Part shown: positions 41,162-48,388 of the stretch, in pieces | How positions within the stretch are numbered: the first letter of the stretch is position 1 | Layout: each line of letters starts with the position of its first letter | Assembly: GCA_963824215.1 (NCBI GenBank) | Contig: CAWGOE010000001.1 | Location: 62,001 to 126,000 of the forward strand | Direction of reading: 5' to 3' | DNA from: VRUE01 sp963824215 | GTDB taxonomy: Bacteria > Actinomycetota > Thermoleophilia > Solirubrobacterales > 70-9 | DNA length: 64,000 bases | Notes under the pieces: model-generated | What the model saw: the letters and a program-made list of their open reading frames with translations, nothing else | Databases searched by the model: none | What the model was told of the DNA's origin: nothing | Program-made: the position numbers and the translations under genes

Positions 41162-41869
41162 CTACTTTGCCTTCTCCAATACCTCGACCAGGCGCCAGCG
41201 CTTGGTCTTGGAGAGCGGCCGCGTCTCGACTACGCGGACCACGTCGCCCTCGCCCGCCTCGTTCTGCTCGTCGTGAGCGTGCAGCGTGCGCGAGCGCCGG
41301 ATGACCTTCTCGTAGGTCGGATGCCGCCGCACGATGTCGACCCGAACCGTGATCGATTTCTGGCCTTTATCGGAGACGACGATGCCCTGCCGGATCTTGG
41401 CCGCGTTCGCGTCCTTCTCCGCAGCAGGCGTCCCGGTCCCTGGAGTCTTCTTTTTCTTCGCGGCAGCCCGTTCCTTGCGCCGTTCCACCCCACGCCGCTT
41501 GCGCTCCGCCAAGCGAGCAGCCTTCCGCTCCTCCGGCGACTGCTGTGAGCCGGCCTTGTGAGGCCGACGCGACTTCTCGAGCCGACGCTTCTCCTTCCAG
41601 GGAAGCTCATCCTCAGGATTGGGCTCAGACTCAGCAGCTTTCTCCTCACTGGCCGGGGCATCCGCTTCTTCGGCCGGAGCCTCCGCCTCGTCAGCCCCCG
41701 ACTCCTCTGACGCGGGTGGCGCGGCAGGGGGGACCTCCCCCGAGGAAGCTTTAGCTACCGCAGGGGGAGGTGGGTCCCCTGCCGTGACAGGACCCGCGTC
41801 CTGAGGCTTCTCGTCCTTGGGAGCGTCCTGCTCGGTGCTGTCGTCTTTTTTAGTCTCGTCCTCAGCCAT
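41162..41869 (-). CDS. rpsQ: 30S ribosomal protein S17 with ~150-residue N-terminal extension
   Basis: 235 aa from ATG 41869 (ATG 41872 equally possible; both overlap the rpmC TGA). S17 is normally about 85-90 aa; its core is the last 80 residues (RQGIVVSDKGQKSITVRVDIVRRHPTYEKVIRRSRTLHAHDE and the SKTKRWRLVEVLEKAK end). Residues 1-85 are an acidic Ala/Glu/Pro segment and 85-150 a strongly basic helix. Residues about 24-54 come from a palindromic repeat shared with rpsE. Long extension suggests extra surface contacts or a mobile-element insertion. Confidence 0.93.
   Translation of the reverse strand: MAEDETKKDDSTEQDAPKDEKPQDAGPVTAGDPPPPAVAKASSGEVPPAAPPASEESGADEAEAPAEEADAPASEEKAAESEPNPEDELPWKEKRRLEKSRRPHKAGSQQSPEERKAARLAERKRRGVERRKERAAAKKKKTPGTGTPAAEKDANAAKIRQGIVVSDKGQKSITVRVDIVRRHPTYEKVIRRSRTLHAHDEQNEAGEGDVVRVVETRPLSKTKRWRLVEVLEKAK
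41709..41800 (-). repeat. In-frame palindromic element (family 4) within rpsQ
   Basis: Stems GACGCGGGT/ACCCGCGTC (41709-41717, 41792-41800), CGGCAGGGG/CCCCTGCCG (41722-41730, 41776-41784), ACCTCCCC/GGGGAGGT (41733-41740, 41764-41771) close a loop containing AGGAAGCTTTAGCTACCG. Compared with rpsE each stem differs in both arms such that pairing is kept, while loop and junctions are nearly identical. Confidence 0.85.
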
Positions 41870-42081
41870 CATTTCCTCAGCTCTCGATCGACGTCGATCC
41901 CGCGCTGCTTGGCAACCGTCAGCAGCCGCGCCACGTCGCGCTTGGACTGGCCCAACCGGGCCGTGTTCTCCAGCTCGCCGGTCGCGTGCCGGAAGCGCAA
42001 GTTGAAGGACTCCTGTTTGGCATCGATCAGCTTCGCCACCAGCTCGTCGTCTTTCATGTTGTGGGCCTCGGCCGCCTTCAT
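41869..42081 (-). CDS. rpmC: 50S ribosomal protein L29
   Basis: 70 aa from ATG 42081, which overlaps the rplP TGA by one base. MKDDELVAKLIDAKQESFNLRFRHATGELENTARLGQSKRDVARLLTVAKQR is the two-helix L29 core. Normal length with a short N-terminal addition. Sits at the tunnel exit near L23. The 3' end ATGATG overlaps the rpsQ start codons. Confidence 0.96.
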   Translation of the reverse strand: MKAAEAHNMKDDELVAKLIDAKQESFNLRFRHATGELENTARLGQSKRDVARLLTVAKQRGIDVDRELRK

Positions 42082-42500
42082 CACGACTCCACTCCCTCGC
42101 GCAGCACGAACTTGGTCTTGATCGGGAGCTTGTGACCGGCCAGGCGCAACGCCTCGCGGGCAAGATCCTCGGGCACGCCGGCCAGCTCGAACATCACTTT
42201 GCCGGGCTTGACCACGGCGACCCACCCCTCCGGGTTGCCCTTGCCCGAGCCCATCCGCGTCTCGGCGGGCTTCTTGGTGTAGGGCTTGTCGGGGAAAACG
42301 TTGATCCAAACCTTGCCGCCACGTTTGATCTTGCGGGTCATCGCGACACGGGCGGCCTCGATCTGGCGGTTGGTAATCCAGCCACGGTCGAGTGCCTTCA
42401 GCCCGTACTCGCCAAAAGCGACATGGCTGCCGCCCTTGGTGTTGCCGCGCATGCGGCCGCGCATCTGTTTGCGGTGCTTGACCCGCTTCGGCATCAGCAT
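42081..42500 (-). CDS. rplP: 50S ribosomal protein L16
   Basis: 139 aa. MLMPKRVKHRKQMRGRMRGNTKGGSHVAFGEYGLKALDRGWITNRQIEAARVAMTRKIKRGGKVWINVFPDKPYTKKPAETRMGSGKGNPEGWVAVVKPGKVMFEL is textbook L16. The ATG follows a strong GGAAGGAG, but that Shine-Dalgarno lies in the arm of a large hairpin filling the gap to rpsC, so translation initiation may be gated. Confidence 0.98.
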   Translation of the reverse strand: MLMPKRVKHRKQMRGRMRGNTKGGSHVAFGEYGLKALDRGWITNRQIEAARVAMTRKIKRGGKVWINVFPDKPYTKKPAETRMGSGKGNPEGWVAVVKPGKVMFELAGVPEDLAREALRLAGHKLPIKTKFVLREGVES

Positions 42501-42502
42501 GA

Positions 42503-42664
42503 GTGGTTGCTCCTTCCGGCACAGTGCGCCTCAGCCGAGCGAAAACCAAACTGGGCGAGGACGCAGGGTGCAGCCTTTGCTGGTTGCAAAGGCAAACCCG
42601 AGGACGAAGATCCAGTGCCGGTTTGCAGCCGGCTGAGGTGTGCTGTGTTGGGAGGAGCAACCAC
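42503..42664 (-). repeat. Structured repeat family 2, copy b, folding over the rplP ribosome-binding site
   Basis: Outer arms 42503-42514 and 42653-42664 are perfect 12-bp complements. A second arm pair, CCTCAGCCG/CGGCTGAGG, lies inside, then GCGAAAACC (42539-42547) ... CGGTTTGCAGCC (42619-42630) with an inner GCCTTTG/CAAAGGC hairpin (42573-42593). In the minus-strand mRNA the 3' outer arm contains the rplP Shine-Dalgarno. The 5' arm begins at the rpsC stop codon. The core matches the copies at 10002 and 51442. Confidence 0.7.
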
Positions 42665-43398
42665 TACCGACCACCCCCTCCACGCCCACCGCGACCGCGG
42701 TCGCCGCCTGGACGTCCGCCGCGCTGGCCGCCCTGCGGCTCACCGTCATCGGGGACCTGGTCGGTGCGGAAGCCCTCGGGCATCACTTCGCCCTTGTTGA
42801 TCCAGCATTTGACGCCGATCCGGCCAGCGGTGGTGCGAGCCTCGAAGAAGCCGTAGTCGATATTGGCCCGCAGCGTGTGCAGGGGCACACGTCCGTCGGA
42901 GTAGCTTTCGGTCCGTGCCATCTCGGAGCCGCCGAGCCGGCCGGAGACCTGCAGCTTCACGCCCTTGGCGCCGGAGCGCATCGCCGAGGTCAGGGCGCGT
43001 TTCATCGCCCGCCGGAAAGCGACCCGGTTCTGCAACTGCTCGGCGATCGACTGGGCAACCAGTTTGGCGTCTAGCTCGGGGCGCTTCACCTCGCGGATGT
43101 TGACCTTGACCGGCTTGCCGGTCAGCTTGTGCAGCTCCTTGCGCAGGGCGTCGACTTCACTGCCCGACTTGCCAATCACGATGCCGGGGCGGGCGGTGTG
43201 GATGTCGACGGAGACCTCGCCGCGACGCTCGATCGTGATGCTCGAAAGCCCAGCGTGAGCAAGTTTGCCTTCGATGTGCGCACGGATCTTGAGGTCCTCC
43301 TCGAGCACATCGGCAAAGCCCTTCTCGTCGAACCAGTTCGACTTCCAGTTCTGGATATAGCCGACGCGGAAGCCGCCGGGATGGATCTTCTGTCCCAT
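42664..43398 (-). CDS. rpsC: 30S ribosomal protein S3
   Basis: 244 aa. MGQKIHPGGFRVGYIQNWKSNWFDEKGFADVLEEDLKIRAHIEGKLAHAGLSSITIERR, then the KH domain IHTARPGIVIGKSGSEVDALRKEL (GIVIG-K-G), then GSEMARTESYSDGRVPLHTLRANIDYG. The C-terminus is a Gly/Arg-rich tail (GQRGGRPGGDRGRGGRGGGGR). S3 lies at the mRNA entry and helps the helicase activity. Start overlaps rplV by one base. Confidence 0.98.
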   Translation of the reverse strand: MGQKIHPGGFRVGYIQNWKSNWFDEKGFADVLEEDLKIRAHIEGKLAHAGLSSITIERRGEVSVDIHTARPGIVIGKSGSEVDALRKELHKLTGKPVKVNIREVKRPELDAKLVAQSIAEQLQNRVAFRRAMKRALTSAMRSGAKGVKLQVSGRLGGSEMARTESYSDGRVPLHTLRANIDYGFFEARTTAGRIGVKCWINKGEVMPEGFRTDQVPDDGEPQGGQRGGRPGGDRGRGGRGGGGR

Positions 43399-43955
43399 TA
43401 GATGTCCTCTTCCGGACTTAGCGCCACCGCGATGTGGCAGGTTCGCTTGTTGATCGGAGTCGCCCTGCCCAGCGCCCGTGGGCGGAAACGGCGCAGCGTC
43501 GGGCCTTCGTCGACGGTGATCTCGGCCACCTTCATCTCATCGGCGATCAAGTCGTGGTTGTTCTCTGCATTGGCGGCGGCCGACTCGATCAGCTTGCCGA
43601 TGTCCTGCGCGGCTGCGCGCGGCGAGAACTGGAGCAGCGCCCGTGCCCGGTCGATCTGCAAGCCGCGGACCTGGTCGGCGATGAGGCGGGCCTTGCGCGG
43701 TGCGATGCGCACGTAGCGAGAGCTGGCGCGGACGACGATCGGGACCGGCTTTACCTTAGGAGCCTCTTTTTTCGCAGGCTCTTTTTTGGCAACGGCTTTG
43801 GCTTTCTCTTTTTTTGCAGCTTTTTTCTTCGCCGGCTCTTTTTTGCCCGCAGCTTTTTTGCCCGCAGCTTTGGCGTCGCCTTTTGGAGCGGCTTTCTTCG
43901 CCGGCTCTTTTTTGGCTTTTTTGCTGTTTTTCTTATCCGGGGTCTCGTCAGCCAT
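43398..43955 (-). CDS. rplV: 50S ribosomal protein L22 with Lys/Ala-rich N-terminal extension
   Basis: 185 aa; L22 is normally about 110-130 aa. The core starts near residue 72 (VVRASSRYVRIAPRKARLIADQVRGLQIDRARALLQFSPRAAAQDIGKLIESAAANAENNHDL; tunnel loop LRRFRPRALGRATPINKRTCHI). Residues 5-70 are repeats of AKKEPAKK-type motifs resembling histone H1 tails; such a tail probably binds rRNA or DNA. The tip of the tunnel loop is intact, the usual macrolide-sensitive sequence. Confidence 0.95.
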   Translation of the reverse strand: MADETPDKKNSKKAKKEPAKKAAPKGDAKAAGKKAAGKKEPAKKKAAKKEKAKAVAKKEPAKKEAPKVKPVPIVVRASSRYVRIAPRKARLIADQVRGLQIDRARALLQFSPRAAAQDIGKLIESAAANAENNHDLIADEMKVAEITVDEGPTLRRFRPRALGRATPINKRTCHIAVALSPEEDI

Positions 43956-43957
43956 TC

Positions 43958-44230
43958 CTACTCACCCTTGCCGGTGCCGGAGTGGGCGCGGAAGGTCCTC
44001 GTCGGCGCGAACTCGCCGAGCTTGTGACCGACCATCGACTCGGAGATAAAAACCGGCACGTGCTTGCGGCCGTCGTGGACGGCGATCGTGTGGCCGACCA
44101 TGTCGGGGAAGATCGTCGAGGTACGCGACCAGGTTTTGACCATCTGCTTCTGGCCGGACTCGTTCATCGCCGAGATCCGCTTCATCAGCGCCGCTTCCAC
44201 CCACGGGCCCTTTTTGGTCGAACGTCCCAT
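43958..44230 (-). CDS. rpsS: 30S ribosomal protein S19
   Basis: 90 aa from ATG 44230. MGRSTKKGPWVEAALMKRISAMNESGQKQMVKTWSRTSTIFPDMVGHTIAVHDGRKHVPVFISESMVGHKLGEFAPTRTFRAHSG is diagnostic. Located in the 30S head with S13. The ATG overlaps the rplB TAA (TAATG). Confidence 0.98.
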   Translation of the reverse strand: MGRSTKKGPWVEAALMKRISAMNESGQKQMVKTWSRTSTIFPDMVGHTIAVHDGRKHVPVFISESMVGHKLGEFAPTRTFRAHSGTGKGE

Positions 44231-45072
44231 TACCTCTTCTTCTTCCCGCGGCGTCGGCCGCGCACGATGTAACGATCGGACTGCTTGCCCTTCTTGCGGG
44301 TGCGGTAGCCGAGCGTCGGCTTGCCCCACGGGGTGACTGGATGGCCACCGGGCGTGTGGTGAGCCTCGCCGCCGCCGTGCGGGTGGTCGACCGGGTTCAT
44401 CGCCACGCCGCGGCTCTGCGGCCGCTTGCCCTTGTGCCGGTTGCGGCCGGCCTTGCCGATCTTCATGTTCTGGTGCTCGGCGTTGGAGAGCTGGCCGATC
44501 GTCGCCCGGCACTCTGCGCGCACCATCCGCATCTCGGTCGAGGGCAGGCGCAGGGTCACCATCTCACCCTCCTTCGCCACCAGCTGGATCGCGGTGCCGG
44601 CGGCCCGGCCCATCTTGCCGCCCTGGCCGGCGGTCAGCTCGACGTTGTGGACGATCGTGCCGGTCGGCATCTCGCTCATCGCCAGCGCGTGGCCCGGTTT
44701 GATGTCGGCGCCCTCGCCCGACTGGACGGTGTCGCCTGGCGCCAGCCCGGCCGGGGCGAGGATGTAGCTCTTCTCGCCGTCGGCGTAGTGGATCAGCGCG
44801 ATGTAGCAGCTGCGGTTCGGGTCGTACTCGATGCTGGCGACCTTCGCCGGCACCCCGTCCTTGCGGCGCTTGAAGTCGATCTTGCGGTAGCGACGCTTGG
44901 CGCCGCCGCCGCGATGGCGCGCGGTGATGCGGCCGTTCGCGTTGCGGCCGCCGGACTTGCGTAGCCCTTCGGTGAGCTTCGCCTCGGGCTCTGAAGCGGT
45001 CAGCTGCTCGCGTAGTGGGTAGGTGGCGAAGCGGCGGCCCGGGCTGGTCGGTTTGGTTTTGCGGTTCGGCAT
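44230..45072 (-). CDS. rplB: 50S ribosomal protein L2
   Basis: 280 aa. GGRNANGRITARHRGGGAKRRYRKIDFKRRKDGVPAKVASIEYDPNRSCYIALIHYADGEKSYILAPAGLAPGD and the C-terminal GVAMNPVDHPHGGGEAHHTPGGHPVTPWGKPTLGYRTRKKGKQSDRYIVRGRRRGKKK are canonical, with the conserved HPHGGG near the peptidyl-transferase centre. Normal length, no extension. Confidence 0.98.
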   Translation of the reverse strand: MPNRKTKPTSPGRRFATYPLREQLTASEPEAKLTEGLRKSGGRNANGRITARHRGGGAKRRYRKIDFKRRKDGVPAKVASIEYDPNRSCYIALIHYADGEKSYILAPAGLAPGDTVQSGEGADIKPGHALAMSEMPTGTIVHNVELTAGQGGKMGRAAGTAIQLVAKEGEMVTLRLPSTEMRMVRAECRATIGQLSNAEHQNMKIGKAGRNRHKGKRPQSRGVAMNPVDHPHGGGEAHHTPGGHPVTPWGKPTLGYRTRKKGKQSDRYIVRGRRRGKKKR

Positions 45073-45080
45073 CTCTCTCC

Positions 45081-45374
45081 CTACGCAGTCTCGGCGCCTT
45101 CGAACAGCTCGATCCGCTCGCCCGGCGAAAGCTGGACCACGGCCTTCTTCCAGCCGCGGGTGCGACCTTTGCTCAGGTTGCGGCGCTTTGGCTTCGGCCG
45201 CACCTTGGAGGTCCGCACCTGGGCAACGCCAACGTCGAAGATCTCTTCAACCGCAGCTGCAATCTGCATCTTGTGTGCGCGGTCGTCGACCCTGAACGTG
45301 TACTTGCCTTCGCCGATCAGGGCGTAGCTCTTCTCGGAGACGACGGGCCGGATGATGATGTTGCGTGCGTGCAT
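45081..45374 (-). CDS. rplW: 50S ribosomal protein L23
   Basis: 97 aa from ATG 45374, overlapping the rplD TGA. IIIRPVVSEKSYALIGEGKYTFRVDDRAHKMQIAAAVEEIFDVGVAQVRTSKVRPKPKRRNLSKGRTRGWKKAVVQLSPGERIELFEGA is the L23 fold, docking site for trigger factor and SRP at the tunnel exit. Normal length. Confidence 0.98.
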   Translation of the reverse strand: MHARNIIIRPVVSEKSYALIGEGKYTFRVDDRAHKMQIAAAVEEIFDVGVAQVRTSKVRPKPKRRNLSKGRTRGWKKAVVQLSPGERIELFEGAETA

Positions 45375-45984
45375 CAGCCCAGCCTCTCCTTGAGCGTTTC
45401 CAGTGCTTTTTCGGAGATGACCAGCGAGGCGGCACCAATCACGTCGGCGACGCCAATCGCGCCCACCTCGGCAACGGTGACGCGGGCGATGTTGCGAAAG
45501 CTCTTCAGCGCGCCGGTCTCCTCTGCATCGAGAACGATCAGGGTCGGCCGCTTCGCGCCCCATTTCTCCAGCGCTTGAGCAGCTGCCTTGGTCGAGGGAG
45601 TCTCGAAGGGCGCGGGATCGAGCACAGCCACGCTGCCACGCTCGGCGTGCACCGAGAGCGCCGCCCGCATCGCCTTGCGGCGCGCTTTGCGGTTGACCTT
45701 GACCGTGTAGTGCCGGGGCTTGGGACCGAAGGTAACGCCACCGCCGAAGCGGCTGGAGACGCCGAGCGTGCCCACACGAGCGCGACCGGTTCCCTTCTGG
45801 CGCCAAGCCTTGGCGGTCGTGAAAGCAACCTCGCCGCGAGTCAAGGTCGAGGCGGTGCCGCGACGACGCGAGGCCATGTCGGCGCGCGCCGTCTCGTGCA
45901 CGAGCGACTGATGAAAGGGCTCGGCGAAGAGCTCTTCGGCAGATCCGCTTTGGTCGTCTTGCCGAGCACCGCGGCTTTAGCCAT
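45374..45984 (-). CDS. rplD: 50S ribosomal protein L4 with apparent frameshift near the start
   Basis: From ATG 45984 (good GGAGGTGAGG upstream) the frame reads MAKAAVLGKTTKADLP and then goes out of phase. The L4 sequence resumes in another frame as EELFAEPFHQSLVHETARADMASRRRGTAS and runs normally to 45374. Adding one G at about 45937-45939 (CCG to CCGG) would join the two halves as DLPEELF, the expected L4 pattern. An essential gene is unlikely to be broken, so a sequencing or assembly error, or a ribosomal frameshift, should be considered. A start at GTG 45901 would lose about 25 conserved residues. Confidence 0.85.
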
Positions 45985-46606
45985 CGGTCCTCACCTCCAA
46001 GAGGGCGTTGCGCGCGCCCGGCACCGAGCCCTTGAGCAACAGCAGGTTGCGCTCGGCGTCGACGTCGGCCACTTCGAGGCCACGCTGGGTCGTCCGCTTG
46101 TTGCCCATCTGACCGGGCATCCGCTGACCTTTGAAGACGCGGCCGGGGAAGGCGCTGGCGCCGATCGACCCCGGCGCCCTGACGTTGTGGGAGCCGTGGC
46201 TGACTGGGCCGCGGCTGAAATTGTGGCGCTTGATTCCGCCCTGGAAGCCCTTGCCGATCGAGACGCCCGAGACTTTCACCCGCTGGCCAGCCTCAAAGAC
46301 AGCGACGGTTACGTCGTCGCCCACCTTGGGCCCCTCCTCGGCGCCGAGGTCCTCGTCGCGGAACTCGGCGAGGTGGCGCATTGGCGGGGCGCCGGCCTTC
46401 CTCAGGTGACCCAGCTCTGCCTTCGAGAGCTTGCGCTCGGCGACCTCGTCAAAGGCGAGCTGCACGGCCGCGTAGCCGTCGCGCTCAGCCTCGCGCACCG
46501 CGGTCACCTTGCAGGGACCGGCCTCGATCACGGTTACGGGAACCACGGTGCCGTCCTCGCGGAAGACCTGCGTCATGCCGAGCTTCTTGCCGAGGATCGC
46601 AGCCAT
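45977..46606 (-). CDS. rplC: 50S ribosomal protein L3
   Basis: 209 aa. MAAILGKKLGMTQVFREDGTVVPVTVIEAGPCKVTAVREAERDGYAAVQLAF and the W-loop region KGFQGGIKRHNFSRGPVSHGSHNVRAPGSIGASAFPGRVFKGQRMPGQMGNKRTTQRGLEV are normal L3. It begins right after the rpsJ TAG and overlaps the rplD start by 8 bp. Assembly initiator of the 50S subunit. Confidence 0.98.
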   Translation of the reverse strand: MAAILGKKLGMTQVFREDGTVVPVTVIEAGPCKVTAVREAERDGYAAVQLAFDEVAERKLSKAELGHLRKAGAPPMRHLAEFRDEDLGAEEGPKVGDDVTVAVFEAGQRVKVSGVSIGKGFQGGIKRHNFSRGPVSHGSHNVRAPGSIGASAFPGRVFKGQRMPGQMGNKRTTQRGLEVADVDAERNLLLLKGSVPGARNALLEVRTDG

Positions 46607-46927
46607 CTAAAGGCGAATCTCGATGTCAACGCCCGCCGGCAGCGAGTCGAGGCGCTGCAGGGAGTCGACGGTTTTCGGCGACGGTTGCAGAATGTCGATC
46701 AGCCGCTTGTGGGTGCGGATCTCGAAGTGCTCGCGCGAGTCCTTGTCCTTGAACGGGGACTTGATCACGCAGTAGACGTTTTTCTCAGTCGGCAGCGGGA
46801 CCGGGCCGGAGACGCTGGCGCCGGTTCGCTCCGCCGTCTCGACAATCTCGCGGGCAGCCCGATCTATGGCGTCGTGGTCGTACGCCTTGAGTCGGATTCG
46901 AATTTTCTGGGCCGCGATAGTCGCCAC
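46607..46927 (-). CDS. rpsJ: 30S ribosomal protein S10
   Basis: 106 aa, GTG start behind AAGGAAAG. IRIRLKAYDHDAIDRAAREIVETAERTGASVSGPVPLPTEKNVYCVIKSPFKDKDSREHFEIRTHKRLIDILQPSPKTVDSLQRLDSLPAGVDIEIRL is canonical S10 (NusE). First gene of the S10 cluster, 158 bp after tuf, in a gap that contains GC-rich hairpins and probably the S10 promoter. Confidence 0.98.
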   Translation of the reverse strand: MATIAAQKIRIRLKAYDHDAIDRAAREIVETAERTGASVSGPVPLPTEKNVYCVIKSPFKDKDSREHFEIRTHKRLIDILQPSPKTVDSLQRLDSLPAGVDIEIRL

Positions 46928-47052
46928 GGTGTCTCTTTCCTTGCTCTTCTCTCCCCGCGTCTTACCGCGCGGAAGGGGCGCCGCCCCTTGGTGGTGGGGC
47001 GCCGCCCCGGTCGTATGTCTTTCTTAAGTTGTCTCGCCACGAGAGCGGCGAG

Positions 47053-47071
47053 GGGCGGGCAAAGCCCGCCC
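47053..47071 (-). terminator. GC hairpin downstream of tuf
   Basis: GGGCGGGC (47053-47060) and GCCCGCCC (47064-47071) pair over 8 bp with a 3-nt loop, 15 nt after the tuf stop on the minus strand. It lacks a U tract, so it may only attenuate. Two further GGGGCGCCGCCCC palindromes lie at 46975-46987 and 46996-47008. Confidence 0.45.
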
Positions 47072-47085
47072 TTGATGCGGGACTG

Positions 47086-48270
<1,185 letters not shown>

Positions 48271-48388
48271 CGCTCTCCGTTCTACCTTTCGAAATCGGGT
48301 TCTGTCTGACTTGGGTGTTTGACTCTTGAAACTGCCTGGCAGCCGGGAACCTGCTGCCTGCGGGCGAACCTGGGAAATATAGCCAGAT

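Noticed and set aside
41162..42163. 333-codon frame extending S17 upstream
   Set aside because: The part before 41872 is antisense-free but out of frame with rpmC and has no start; S17 begins at the rpmC stop.
42503..42664. Assignment of family 2 to a known riboswitch or ribosomal leader class
   Set aside because: The conserved words do not match any leader I can name with confidence, and one copy lies between convergent gene ends, which does not suit a leader.
46973..47008. GGGGCGCCGCCCC direct/inverted pair as a riboswitch or S10 leader
   Set aside because: Only short GC palindromes without a conserved loop; no known S10 leader fold can be drawn.
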